A stretch of DNA of 64,000 nucleotides, from positions 124,001 through 188,000 of the forward strand of contig NZ_JAPIVO010000005.1 in assembly GCF_026239655.1 (NCBI RefSeq), written 5' to 3'. Numbering within the stretch: the first letter of the stretch is position 1; each line of letters begins with the position of its first letter. Below, piece by piece: positions 1 to 9,330 of this stretch. Origin of the DNA: Pedobacter sp. MR2016-24. Lineage in GTDB: Bacteria > Bacteroidota > Bacteroidia > Sphingobacteriales > Sphingobacteriaceae. The notes beneath the pieces were generated by a model. That model did no database searches. It was not told where the DNA came from and saw nothing but the letters and a program-made list of their open reading frames with translations. The translations under genes and the position numbers were made by a program.

Positions 1-3
1 CAT
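1..3 (-). CDS. possible start codon of a SusD gene (cut by left edge)
   Basis: The first three bases read CAT, an ATG on the minus strand, 17 bases after the stop of the SusC gene. The complete SusC/SusD pairs elsewhere in this window have spacers of 16 to 21 bases, so this ATG is placed where a SusD gene would begin. Nothing of the protein is visible, so this is inference from position only. Confidence 0.35.
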
Positions 4-20
4 TTTCTGTACGTATGATA

Positions 21-3000
21 TTATAAACTTAAACTAAGGCCTAACATGAATGATCTTGCCTGCGGATAGCGGCCAGTATCAAGACCAAAATTGTCCATCC
101 CGATTTCAGGATCAAATCCGGAATATTTAGTTATCGTAAACAAGTTATTCGATGTAGCATATACACGGATATTGCCTGTTTTTAACTTATCACTGGCTGA
201 TTTAGGAAAGGTATAACCCAAAGTAATATTGCGCAGACGCAGGTAAGAACCGTTCTCGACATAGAAGTCGGAAGCATTGAAGTTACCATTGGCATCGGAA
301 GTAGAAATGACAGGTACTTTTCCACCTGGGTTTTCGGGCGACCATGCATCGAGTATCCCTGAAAGTTTATTATATGAAGGTCCACTCGCACTAAAGGTGG
401 TACGTTTCACTGCATTAAACAGTTTATTTCCGGCAACTCCCTGTGCAAAAATATTGATATCAAAGTTTTTGTAGGCTGCATTAAAGCTCATGCCATACGA
501 GAAATCAGGATATGCACTGCCGGCAATATAACGGTCATTCGCATCAATAGATCCATTTCCATCCAAATCAGCAAATTTGAAATCACCTGCTTTAGCATTT
601 GGCTGTATTTTATTACCACCTGCATTTTTGTACTCATCAGCTTCCTGCTTACTTTGGAAGATACCCTGCGTTTTCAATACATAATAACTGTAAAGCGGCT
701 GACCTTTTTTAATCACTAAAGGAGCGAGCTCATTCCTGAAGTTATTGCTAACGGCGATAATATCCTGACCTTCGCCTAAACTGATCACCTTATTACTTAT
801 TTTAGTCAGGGTAGCATTTATGGAATAAGTAAAGGCTTTGTCCCTGTTGCTGTTATAAGTAATCCCCAACTCGAAGCCTTTATCTCTAACCGTACCCGCG
901 TTAATTGTCTGCGTGCTCAATCCTGAAGTTCCTGGCAGGGTTTTGTTCAGGATCATGTGGTTGATGTCCTTTATAAAATAATCAGCATTCAAGGAAAGGC
1001 TGTTATTTAAAATCCCCAGATCCAAACCCATATTTGTCTGTTCTGACTCTGCCCAGCCCAGGTTCGGATTTGGAAGCACTGTAGATATATAGCCGTTTTG
1101 CATTGCAGGCACCTGACCGAAATAAGCTTCAGTACGACTCAGTAAAGGACTTACATCTTCAGGCCGCAGAGAAGCAAGATTCCCCATCAAACCATAACTC
1201 CCTCTTAATTTCAATTCACTTAACCAGCTGCTTTCTTTGAGGAAGTCTTCCTTACTTAATAACCATCCGCCCGAAACAGAATAATAATTCCGGGTTCTGT
1301 TTTCTTTCGTTAACATTGATGTAGCATCCCTGCGACCAATTAATGAGGCAAAATATTTATCAGCATAATTATAGTTCAGTCTTGCAAAAAGAGAAGAGAT
1401 CACCCTTTCATTCATTGCACTTGTAGAAGGCTGGAAAGTCGTCGCATTTACCAGGTATCTCGAACCCGGAGCTTCATTATCGAATCCTGTACCGGATACA
1501 TAAAGTGATTTGTTGGTAGTTTTCTGATAAGAATAACCTCCCGTCAGGTCGATCTCATGCTGACCAGCTTTTTTATGATAAGACAATACCTGCTCTGCAA
1601 GAATGTCTGTGATCCTTGCGTTGCTCTCTTCCAGCATATTGCTGAGTACAGGCTTGCCTACCTCCGGGCGCTTCGGCGTAAAACTTTTATAGTTGTTAAA
1701 TGAATTGGTGATGCTTAAATTAGATCTGAAGCTCAGCCCCTTTGCGATTGACACTTCTGCATAAGGATTAACCACCAATAAATTTGTAGGGTTATTGATA
1801 TCTATTCTTTGTAATTCTGCAACAGGGTTAATAATATCCCCATAATCACCCGCATACTGGCCGCCAGGAAGTCCCGCAAAAGATCCGTCAGGATTATATG
1901 CAGTACCATTGGTAGGATAATAAATTGCGGACAATAAGGCACCTGTATAATCATTTAAGGTATTGGCACCGTTTCCATTTGTATTGCTGAATGATAGATT
2001 TTCACCGACCTTTAACCATTTAGTAACCTGATGATCAGAATTGATTCTGAAGTTATAACGCTGTGCATGTGTATTCAGCACGATACCTTCTGCTTTACGG
2101 TAATTAAAACTCAGGAAAAAGTGCGACTGATCATTGCCACCACTAATAGATGTATTATAGTCCTGCAGCATGCCAGTCCTGAAAATTTCATCCATCCAGT
2201 TCGTGCGCGTAGTTTGTCCGTCTGCATACTTTGTGAGGTCAAATGCTGGCAGAATTGCTGTATTCCCATTCTTTGCTGCAGTAGCTGCAACCATTGCACG
2301 CTCTTCAGCATTAAGGGGCTCAAGTTTTTTCCACACGCTCTGCTGCCCAACTTTGGCATCAAAGTTTATCTGCAGCTTGCCGTTTTTTCCTTTTTTGGTA
2401 GTGATCAGCACTACACCTCCCGAAGCTCTTGCCCCGTAAATAGCGGAAGAGGCATCTTTCAGAACAGCTATAGATTCAATATCATTCGGATTGATCTGCG
2501 GCACACCAGTAATCAAAGATCCGTCTACCACATATAGCGGAGTTTCTCCGTTAATACCGCCAGATCCCCTGATGTTTACCCGTGGAGCAGAAGTTGGGTC
2601 ACCACCTTCATTTGTAACAATTACTCCGGGTGATTTACCGGCAAGGACTTCTCCTACATTGTTCAGCGAACGGGATGACAGGTTATCTAATGATACAGAA
2701 CTGATAGCACCACTAAGGGTAGCCTTTTTCTGTGTTCCATAACCAACTACTACAACTTCACTCAGTAAGGATTTGTCTTCCAGCAGGGATACGTTGATCA
2801 CCGAACCAGTGCCCACTTTTACCTGCACAGTTTTATAGCCTAACATAGAGAAAGATAAAACTGCATCATCGGCAACGCGAAGGCTATAATTTCCTGAAGC
2901 ATCTGTAGCGGTGCCCTGCTGTGAGCCTACAACTTTTACGGAGACACCGGGCATACCGATCTGCGCTGTAGAATCTTTTACCGTACCAGTAATCAGACGT

Positions 3001-3371
3001 TCTGCTTTTTTCATCAGCGGCAGATTACTGAGTATCACAAATTCCCCTTTTTCCATTGCCCTTAAACCCAGGCGGTGTAAAACCAGTGCCACTTTCTCTT
3101 TTTCGAAAGACTCCGTTCTGGTATTTTTTGTCATCAGATCCGGATTATAAACAAAACTTAATCCGGTAAGGGATGCTATTTTTTTCAGAATCTGGGTAGT
3201 GGACTGTCCTTTGACGATGGAAATAGTAATGGTACTTTTCTCTAACTTCTGCGCCATTGTAGGCGAAGCCATCAGCGAAACGCAAAAGGCACAGAGAACC
3301 GAAAAAGTTAAAATTGAATATTTCATGACTTTATAAAGAGCTGTAGACCTCTTAATTGAGGATGTTATCAT
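21..3371 (-). CDS. SusC/RagA TonB-linked receptor with STN signalling domain
   Basis: This 1116-residue protein is an outer-membrane TonB-dependent transporter of the SusC/RagA family, importing an oligomer captured by a SusD partner. After a signal peptide (cleavage near residue 40) come an STN (secretin/TonB short N-terminal) domain at about 57-115, a CarboxypepD_reg-like domain at about 126-200, then the plug, beginning with VVVVGYGTQKK, and the beta-barrel ending in an outer-membrane type C-terminus (LGLSLSL). STN domains occur on receptors that signal to a FecR anti-sigma factor, and a FecR and a sigma gene lie directly upstream, so transport and transcription are probably coupled as in FecA/FecR/FecI. 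An alternative start is the ATG at 3326, which would leave a tighter signal peptide. The substrate cannot be read from the sequence. Confidence 0.93.
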   Translation of the reverse strand: MITSSIKRSTALYKVMKYSILTFSVLCAFCVSLMASPTMAQKLEKSTITISIVKGQSTTQILKKIASLTGLSFVYNPDLMTKNTRTESFEKEKVALVLHRLGLRAMEKGEFVILSNLPLMKKAERLITGTVKDSTAQIGMPGVSVKVVGSQQGTATDASGNYSLRVADDAVLSFSMLGYKTVQVKVGTGSVINVSLLEDKSLLSEVVVVGYGTQKKATLSGAISSVSLDNLSSRSLNNVGEVLAGKSPGVIVTNEGGDPTSAPRVNIRGSGGINGETPLYVVDGSLITGVPQINPNDIESIAVLKDASSAIYGARASGGVVLITTKKGKNGKLQINFDAKVGQQSVWKKLEPLNAEERAMVAATAAKNGNTAILPAFDLTKYADGQTTRTNWMDEIFRTGMLQDYNTSISGGNDQSHFFLSFNYRKAEGIVLNTHAQRYNFRINSDHQVTKWLKVGENLSFSNTNGNGANTLNDYTGALLSAIYYPTNGTAYNPDGSFAGLPGGQYAGDYGDIINPVAELQRIDINNPTNLLVVNPYAEVSIAKGLSFRSNLSITNSFNNYKSFTPKRPEVGKPVLSNMLEESNARITDILAEQVLSYHKKAGQHEIDLTGGYSYQKTTNKSLYVSGTGFDNEAPGSRYLVNATTFQPSTSAMNERVISSLFARLNYNYADKYFASLIGRRDATSMLTKENRTRNYYSVSGGWLLSKEDFLKESSWLSELKLRGSYGLMGNLASLRPEDVSPLLSRTEAYFGQVPAMQNGYISTVLPNPNLGWAESEQTNMGLDLGILNNSLSLNADYFIKDINHMILNKTLPGTSGLSTQTINAGTVRDKGFELGITYNSNRDKAFTYSINATLTKISNKVISLGEGQDIIAVSNNFRNELAPLVIKKGQPLYSYYVLKTQGIFQSKQEADEYKNAGGNKIQPNAKAGDFKFADLDGNGSIDANDRYIAGSAYPDFSYGMSFNAAYKNFDINIFAQGVAGNKLFNAVKRTTFSASGPSYNKLSGILDAWSPENPGGKVPVISTSDANGNFNASDFYVENGSYLRLRNITLGYTFPKSASDKLKTGNIRVYATSNNLFTITKYSGFDPEIGMDNFGLDTGRYPQARSFMLGLSLSL

Positions 3372-3448
3372 ATATTTAAGGGTTTTTATAACATTAATGT
3401 GTTTGAAAATAAGCCATACTGTTATTGGCGTAGCGAATGGCTTTAGCG

Positions 3449-3475
3449 ACCAGTGCTGATCTGATCAGCACTGGT
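3449..3475 (-). terminator. perfect hairpin between fecR and susC
   Basis: Two 13-base arms (3449-3461 and 3463-3475) are perfectly complementary around one base. It follows the fecR stop by 13 bases on the minus strand. There is no clear T-run, so it could be a partial terminator, an attenuator or an RNA-processing site that sets the level of the downstream receptor gene. Confidence 0.45.
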
Positions 3476-3488
3476 TATTTAAATAGTA

Positions 3489-4457
3489 TTATTTCTTCAT
3501 TTTGTATACTTTAAAGGTTTTCTGATCTTCAGACGAGCTGAATTTTAAATGGTGCAGACTGCACAAAATGGATAGGATCTCTGCAGGTTTTTGTCTGCTG
3601 TTAAAACTGGCAGCACATTTAAGCTGATAAAGTGATGGACTCAGCGCAATTTTGATGGAATAGATATATTCCAGCTGATGTAACGCTGCTTGCAAGGTAG
3701 TCCTCTCAAAGACGATAGCGGTATTCATAGTTTCCGGCGAATAGCTGATCTCGGCACGATGATGCTCACGGTCATACGAAATCTGCTGCCCTTTAACTAA
3801 AGTTCCGAAAACCTGATGTGTATTCCCTACCGAAACTTTACCTGTAGCTACTATAATAGCTATACTTCGCTTTGCACGGAAAGACCTGATGGTAAATGAA
3901 GTTCCAAGAACTTTTGTCTGCAAACCATCGGTAGTCTTAACAATAAAACTCCGCTGCTCTTCATGTGCAATTTTAAAAAAAGCTTCCCCTTCCTCCAGTT
4001 CCACCTCACGAAGAGCTGTATTGAATTTTGCAGGGTAGATGAATTTTGAAGATGGTCCAAGCAGAATCTCAGAACCATCGCTCAGGGTAATCTTCTTTTT
4101 TTCTGATGCAGTAGTAGTGATGGCATAACTGTTCTCTTTTTCTTTATGCTGGTAGAAAGCAGCATGAATGGCCAGTGCCAGAGCTGGAGTGATGAGCAGT
4201 ACTGCTGCTATCTTTAGCCACTGGCTGTATATTGATAGATGGAATGCCGCAGGCCTTACCTCAGTATGCATCTTCTTTTGCAGCCGGAGGAACATTTGCT
4301 GCTTCATCAGCGCCTTTTTGTCTGCATCAATAGCTATTTTACGTTCTTCGTAGGTAGTATACCAATCCTCAACCTGCTGCAACCCGGAAGCATCAAGCTC
4401 GTTGTTCAAGTATTTTTTCAGCAGTTCTCCTGCCTTTTCTTCTTTCGTCATCTCCAA
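3489..4457 (-). CDS. FecR-family anti-sigma factor
   Basis: This 322-residue protein fits the Bacteroidota FecR anti-sigma family: an N-terminal cytoplasmic helical part that would hold the sigma factor, one membrane segment at about residues 83-102 (IAAVLLITPALALAIHAAF), a periplasmic FecR domain (KKITLSDGSEILLGPSS, then REVELEEGEAFFKIAHE) and a C-terminal domain resembling an STN fold (QAALHQLEYIYSIKI). It lies between the sigma gene upstream (57-base gap) and the STN-type SusC downstream, the standard order of the regulatory triad. It probably relays receptor occupancy to the sigma factor. Confidence 0.93.
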   Translation of the reverse strand: MEMTKEEKAGELLKKYLNNELDASGLQQVEDWYTTYEERKIAIDADKKALMKQQMFLRLQKKMHTEVRPAAFHLSIYSQWLKIAAVLLITPALALAIHAAFYQHKEKENSYAITTTASEKKKITLSDGSEILLGPSSKFIYPAKFNTALREVELEEGEAFFKIAHEEQRSFIVKTTDGLQTKVLGTSFTIRSFRAKRSIAIIVATGKVSVGNTHQVFGTLVKGQQISYDREHHRAEISYSPETMNTAIVFERTTLQAALHQLEYIYSIKIALSPSLYQLKCAASFNSRQKPAEILSILCSLHHLKFSSSEDQKTFKVYKMKK

Positions 4458-4514
4458 ACAAGTCAGTCAGAAAGGAGATCGGTACCATCTAAGTACGTTA
4501 AGGTTGCGTTAAGC

Positions 4515-5120
4515 TTAGGTTAACCCTATCAGGATAATCAGGATCAGGGTGTAGGAGAGTTTTTTCCGGATTAATTTCAAAGCGGCGGAAAGCTGATTTT
4601 TAACCGTCTGCACAGACAGGTTTAGTTCATCAGAAATCTCTTTTGCAGACTTCTGCTGTCTCCTGCTCATAACGAAAATAACCCTCATTTTTTCAGGCAG
4701 CTCAAGCATCGCATGGTCAAGCTGCCGGTTGAGCTCTTTTAGCATGATCATACTTTCAGCGGAAGAGGAATCTGACTGATTCCCCATCAGTTGAACCAGG
4801 TCTTCCTGATATTTTTCTTTGACTATGCTTGATTTAAAATAGTTGATCACCTTATACTTAACTGCGCCTTTTAACCAGGCTTCAAAACTACTATTGATAT
4901 GCAATTGTTCACGGTTTTCCCATACTGAAATGAAAATTTCCTGAGTAATATCCTGTGCGATTTCTTCATCCCTGACCCTTTTATACGCTGCATCCAATAC
5001 AACTTCCCAGTAAGTTTGGTAAAGATATTCCATAGCGGAATGGTCTCCATCTTTTAATGAACTCAATAATTCTTCCGTCAAAGGTTGTGTATCTGTTTTG
5101 ATGGTATCTCTTTTTTCCAA
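4515..5120 (-). CDS. ECF sigma factor of the FecI type
   Basis: This 201-residue sigma-70 family protein has region 2 at about residues 24-95 (DITQEIFISVWENRE) and region 4 at about 125-180 (SAKEISDELNLSVQTVKNQLSAAL, a helix-turn-helix). It should direct transcription of the receptor operon when released by the FecR protein encoded next to it. The start is a TTG; I see no in-frame ATG early enough to keep region 2 intact, so TTG is the best start. The last 15 residues (SYTLILIILIGLT) are strongly hydrophobic, which is unusual for a soluble sigma factor and could touch the membrane. Confidence 0.9.
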   Translation of the reverse strand: MEKRDTIKTDTQPLTEELLSSLKDGDHSAMEYLYQTYWEVVLDAAYKRVRDEEIAQDITQEIFISVWENREQLHINSSFEAWLKGAVKYKVINYFKSSIVKEKYQEDLVQLMGNQSDSSSAESMIMLKELNRQLDHAMLELPEKMRVIFVMSRRQQKSAKEISDELNLSVQTVKNQLSAALKLIRKKLSYTLILIILIGLT

Positions 5121-5224
5121 AAGTACCCTGCCTATATTCCTTTAATATTAAGAAATCTTAAAACTTGGAAGGTTATTGAATGATAGAATTCGCTGTGCAG
5201 GAACCCGAATTAATATGCTCTACC

Positions 5225-6205
5225 TTATAGCTCTTCACAAACAGCCGTAAATAATGAGTTATGATCTATTGCAAACGGAAGTATTTTTTTATCAGCAAGC
5301 GGCAGCAAATTAAACTGGTAGATGATATACATGTGATTATAAGCATCCTGTTCATTCGGTCTGAACTCTTCGCCCTCTACATAATTTAAGAAATTTATAT
5401 AGGCATTCTTTTCTTTGTTAAACTTAAAATTCAGGCTATCTGTCACATCTTCTCCGCTTTGATTGTAAAAAGGGTTGTAAAATACTTTATCCACAGAACG
5501 CGGTGCATGAGTGATTTTTGTAATAAATTCGAGATTCTCTCCTTTGGTTGGTAAAGGTCTCCGGGCGACTTCGTCATCTTCAAAAACAAGTTTATCAGTC
5601 TTTACCAGTGCATAAAATGGCTCCTTTTCGCTATCATCTTCTATATAATAAGCGATAAAATCATTATATTTTTCGTTATTATTATAGGTGTAGATATTAC
5701 GTTTGGCCTTCGGATCGCTATTTTCATCATTGAAATGATAGGGTTGGTCCGAAAATGATATATTACCCGGCAACCCTGCAAACTTGTAGACCGAGGGATA
5801 GGGCACACAATTAGGGTTTGGGTTAAAAACCCTTTTTAATAAGGGTTTGCCTGATTTCTGTTCATCAAAACCGATAAAAGTTTCCTGCTTATCAAAATGC
5901 TGAAAGTATACTCTGCTGCTATCATTTAAATCTTTATTATGTCTGCCATAAATCTTAAAATGCCGGTCGCTTTTAAAAGGTATAAACTCTGCTTTATTTC
6001 CATTAAGCTGCCATTCGCCAGTTAAAACGCCACCAAAATAAGTGATCGCAAATTTATGGTCTTCCAGCACAAAAAGATAGCTGGCACCATGGGGATCGTT
6101 ACTGCTCCTGTTATAAATGCCGGGAATAGTTCCCTGTGCATAACATGATACACTCATCACAAAAATTAGTATCAGGCCAAAAATGTATTTTTTATAATTA
6201 TTCAT
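5225..6205 (-). CDS. exported protein of unknown function
   Basis: This 326-residue protein has a clear signal peptide (residues 1-23, ending SCYAQ) and no membrane segments after it. The first third is rich in beta-type sequence with a G-x-W pattern (GVLTGEWQLNG), and the rest is rich in Asp, Asn, Tyr and Phe. I do not recognise the family. It stands alone, 104 bases upstream of the sigma gene in the same direction, with its own AT-rich leader. The annotation rests on a full-length open frame, signal peptide and coding-like composition. Confidence 0.75.
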   Translation of the reverse strand: MNNYKKYIFGLILIFVMSVSCYAQGTIPGIYNRSSNDPHGASYLFVLEDHKFAITYFGGVLTGEWQLNGNKAEFIPFKSDRHFKIYGRHNKDLNDSSRVYFQHFDKQETFIGFDEQKSGKPLLKRVFNPNPNCVPYPSVYKFAGLPGNISFSDQPYHFNDENSDPKAKRNIYTYNNNEKYNDFIAYYIEDDSEKEPFYALVKTDKLVFEDDEVARRPLPTKGENLEFITKITHAPRSVDKVFYNPFYNQSGEDVTDSLNFKFNKEKNAYINFLNYVEGEEFRPNEQDAYNHMYIIYQFNLLPLADKKILPFAIDHNSLFTAVCEEL

Positions 6206-6502
6206 AAAACCACCTTCATTTATGCGTTAAGATAATTGTTCTGAAAATTAAACATAAAACAGCTGACTATCTGCTATGTCACAGAAGATTATTTGCCGGT
6301 CTATACTTATTATTTGTGAGAAGTTTCAAATCTTATTCCCATTGAAATTGCTTTTATATTTTTTGCAGACCAAATGAGTCATACTACATCAATAAAAATA
6401 TTTTTTTATAGGCTTATGGAATCTACATCGATTCCCCATCGTATTCATATGCTATACATTGGATATAAATGCATACTATATTAATTATCTATCTCCCTTC
6501 TA
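6206..6502. other. AT-rich divergent intergenic region
   Basis: These 297 bases separate two divergent genes and must hold both promoters. I see no open frame, no hairpin and no clear TAnnTTTG element. Confidence 0.5.
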
Positions 6503-6973
6503 ATGAAAAATATCAAAACTACATGTCTTGCCCCGCTCATTTTTATCGCCAGCCTAACTTCAGCCTGCAATCAGGAACAACCAAAAGTACAATCAGGTAA
6601 AGTCGTCCCTACAATTGTTAAAATCTGTTATGTGGCAGTGGACGAGTCTGACACTGTTTTACTCACTATCACTGATCAAAGAAAAAGTATCGAAGGGAAT
6701 TTGACCTTCAACTATACTAACGGTGTTACGCATAAGGGGACGCTCAAGGGACTAATGCATGGAGATACTTTACTGGCAGATTATAACTTTACGACCGGAG
6801 ATGGAAAATGGCGTAGAAATCCGGTTGCCTTATTGAAAAGAAACGGCAGGCTTATATTGGGAGTCGGCATAATGGAGACCGCATGGGGCAGAAACTATTT
6901 CGCAAAGTCGCAACCGATAGATTATGATAAGGGACGTTTTATTTTTAAGGAAGTGAATTGTGAACTTAAATAA
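6503..6973 (+). CDS. small lipoprotein of unknown function
   Basis: The 156-residue product has a lipoprotein signal with a lipobox ending at Cys22 (SLTSAC). The mature part looks like a small beta-sandwich or barrel (EGNLTFNY, HKGTLKGLMHGDTLLADYNF), a pattern common in Bacteroidota lipoproteins of unknown function. It stands alone, divergent from the exported protein at 5225-6205 and 141 bases upstream of the arabinofuranosidase. No named function can be supported. Confidence 0.72.
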   Translation: MKNIKTTCLAPLIFIASLTSACNQEQPKVQSGKVVPTIVKICYVAVDESDTVLLTITDQRKSIEGNLTFNYTNGVTHKGTLKGLMHGDTLLADYNFTTGDGKWRRNPVALLKRNGRLILGVGIMETAWGRNYFAKSQPIDYDKGRFIFKEVNCELK

Positions 6974-7114
6974 TAGCATAACCCAACTATTTTTGGGATG
7001 AATTATCAAATTAATCAGACTAAGATAGTTCAATTCATATAAATTTTAATAAGTTTAGGAGAAAAACCAGATCCATCAGCAAAGAAACTGCTAATTTTCG
7101 TATTAAACTTAAAC

Positions 7115-8683
7115 ATGAAGCTTTTCCCCTATTTATTGCTACTGCTCTCCCCATTCATCCTATTTGCTCAGAATAAAAAACAGGCAGTCATTAAAATAGA
7201 TGCCGCTGCTAAGACAGAAATAAATCCGTTTCAATACGGACAGTTCATTGAACATCTTGGCCGTGCCATAACCGGAGGTATTTATGATGAACACTCTCCG
7301 CTGGCTGATCAGGAAGGTTTCCGTAAAGATGTACTGGAAAAGGTGAAAGAACTACGTACGCCACTACTCCGTTATCCGGGTGGAACCTTTACAAAAATTT
7401 ATCACTGGGAAGATGGGATCGGCCCGAAGGCAGCCAGAAAGAAACGCAAAAATCTGATTTGGGGAGGTGTTGAAGATAACCACTTTGGTACAGCAGAGTT
7501 TATCAGCTATTGCAGGAAATTAAATGCAGAGCCCTTCCTGGTTGTCAACATGGCTACAGGAACTCCGGAGGAAGCAGCAAACTGGGTAGAATATTGTAAT
7601 GGTACCGAAGATACTTATTATGCTAATCTAAGGCGGAGAGATGGTTTCAAAGAACCCTTTAACGTAAAATACTGGGGTATCGGGAATGAAGAAGGTGCGG
7701 AAACTGATGCTGGCAGACATCAGGATCCGGAATTATATATCAGGGACACATGGCAGTTTCTTAAACTAATGAAATTACAGGATAACAGCCTTAAATTTAT
7801 ACTGGTAGGGAATTCTGAGGATATAGCCTGGAGCAGCAAAGTACTTCAGCAACTTGGACCAGTATGTGATTTCCTTTCTATACATCTTTATTCTATTCCA
7901 AAGGATACAACCTTCAATTCCCTGATCACCTCAATCGATGAGATAGAAAAACCACTGGTTAAGATGGAATCCTTACTGGCAAAGATGCCAGCTAAAGTTG
8001 AGCAATTCAATAAATGGTACAGGTTTCCCTCGCGGAAAGAACCGATAAAACTTGCGATAGATGAGTGGGGAATCTGGGACCTGAGCTCCGGAAAAGGAAA
8101 AGGCGATTATCAGATGGAATATCAATATAACTGGTCGCACGCCCTTGGCGTAGCTACTTTTATGAATCTTTTTCAGCGCCATAGTTCTTCTATCGGTATG
8201 GCAACCTGGGCGCAAACTGTAAATGTTCTGGCTCCAGTTATGTCAGATCCCACTGGCTCATATCGGCAAACCGTATTTACACCGCTGAAAGCCTTTAGGG
8301 ATTATGCAGGGAAATATAACCTGCAGACTGCAGTTGAATCTGAGAATACAGCTGGCGGTTTTAAAACACTCGATGTTTCATCCAGCATTACAGAAGACGG
8401 TCACCAGCTCACACTTACAATAGTAAACCGGGATGTTGTAAATACTGTGCAAAGTAATATAGAAATCGAACATTTACCTGCTCCGTTCAAAACAGGAATT
8501 CTGAAGAAGATTTCTTATACCGCCGCACATCTGTATGCAGTGAATACCTTTAAAAATGAGCACAGTGTAAAAAAGAGTGAAAAATCAGAAAAGATAACAG
8601 GAAATCAAATGACTATTAGTCTGCCCCCTGCATCTTTTAACATTATTATATTACAGGCGCAGGACATGCTAAGGAAAAATTAA
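7115..8683 (+). CDS. GH51 alpha-L-arabinofuranosidase
   Basis: This 522-residue glycoside hydrolase of family 51 removes terminal arabinofuranosyl groups from arabinan, arabinoxylan or arabinogalactan side chains. A signal peptide (residues 1-19, LFAQ) points to the periplasm or beyond. The family hallmarks are present: GQFIEHLGR near the N-terminus, LLRYPGGTF, the acid/base glutamate Glu192 in KYWGIGNEEG and the nucleophile Glu317 in LAIDEWGIWD. The all-beta C-terminal domain follows to the end. The length fits the family. It is not adjacent to a SusCD pair, so it acts alone or with a distant locus. Confidence 0.93.
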   Translation: MKLFPYLLLLLSPFILFAQNKKQAVIKIDAAAKTEINPFQYGQFIEHLGRAITGGIYDEHSPLADQEGFRKDVLEKVKELRTPLLRYPGGTFTKIYHWEDGIGPKAARKKRKNLIWGGVEDNHFGTAEFISYCRKLNAEPFLVVNMATGTPEEAANWVEYCNGTEDTYYANLRRRDGFKEPFNVKYWGIGNEEGAETDAGRHQDPELYIRDTWQFLKLMKLQDNSLKFILVGNSEDIAWSSKVLQQLGPVCDFLSIHLYSIPKDTTFNSLITSIDEIEKPLVKMESLLAKMPAKVEQFNKWYRFPSRKEPIKLAIDEWGIWDLSSGKGKGDYQMEYQYNWSHALGVATFMNLFQRHSSSIGMATWAQTVNVLAPVMSDPTGSYRQTVFTPLKAFRDYAGKYNLQTAVESENTAGGFKTLDVSSSITEDGHQLTLTIVNRDVVNTVQSNIEIEHLPAPFKTGILKKISYTAAHLYAVNTFKNEHSVKKSEKSEKITGNQMTISLPPASFNIIILQAQDMLRKN

Positions 8684-8782
8684 GGCTCTCCAGAACTGTG
8701 CCTTCTCTTTTCATAAACTATTAAAGATAATTTCATAAATTGCAGACGTAACGGGCGATAGTTCCGGAATATAGTTTAATAC

Positions 8783-9265
8783 ATGATGACAATGAAAAAA
8801 TCTTTTTTAATTCTATCAATGATATTTGGAATGGCCACTTTTGCCACTGCGCAAAAAGTGCCTACAGCTTCGGAGCTGACCACAAAAAACGTAGATGCTT
8901 TAGATAAAAAAGTTAAACTAAACCCAACGCAGAGAAACATCATTTATAACTACACACTGGATATGTATAAAGAACAGATGGCACTGACTAAAAAGCAGCA
9001 GACCGGAATGTTCAATGAAGATGATGTAAGCAGGTTTTATAAATTACAGAACCAGACCACACAAAAGATTAAAGATGTGCTCAAAGGTGAGCAACTGAAA
9101 GACTACGATTCGTTTTTGGAAGAACAATTACGTGGGGGGGATAAAAAGAAGAAGAAAAAAGGCAAACATGCTAAAGACGAAGAGGAAGAAGTGGTTACAG
9201 GGATTGAAGGATTGAAATTACCACCGGCTAATACCAATTCCGGCCCTGCAGATATCAAACAATAA
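8783..9265 (+). CDS. small exported helical protein, LTxxQ/Spy-like pattern
   Basis: The 160-residue product has a signal peptide (about 1-24, ATAQ) followed by a helical region containing LNPTQRNIIYNYTLDMYKEQM, which resembles the LTxxQ pattern of Spy/CpxP-type periplasmic proteins; this is a resemblance, not a firm assignment. A lysine-rich stretch (DKKKKKKGKHAKDEEEE, about 121-137) forms a charged linker before a proline-rich tail. It is followed by a strong terminator and ends this rightward run of genes. Confidence 0.72.
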   Translation: MMTMKKSFLILSMIFGMATFATAQKVPTASELTTKNVDALDKKVKLNPTQRNIIYNYTLDMYKEQMALTKKQQTGMFNEDDVSRFYKLQNQTTQKIKDVLKGEQLKDYDSFLEEQLRGGDKKKKKKGKHAKDEEEEVVTGIEGLKLPPANTNSGPADIKQ

Positions 9266-9286
9266 TGCTGTTAAGCTAAAAAAAAA

Positions 9287-9319
9287 GCCCTGATAGTTCC
9301 ATACTATCAGGGCTTTTTT
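9287..9319. terminator. bidirectional intrinsic terminator
   Basis: An 11-base perfect stem (9287-9297 with 9303-9313) and a 5-base loop are flanked by an A-run on the left and a T-run on the right. It lies between two convergent genes and can stop transcription in both directions. Confidence 0.9.
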
Positions 9320-9330
9320 ATTTATATGAA

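Noticed and set aside
2031..2537. A 168-codon frame opposite the first SusC
   Set aside because: It lies wholly inside a well-supported receptor gene on the other strand, has no family signature and is rich in Cys, Ser and Ile as expected for an antisense shadow.
9160..9200. Lysine-rich stretch as a DNA repeat or sequencing artefact
   Set aside because: It stays in frame, alternates AAA and AAG codons and is followed by an acidic run in an otherwise normal gene.
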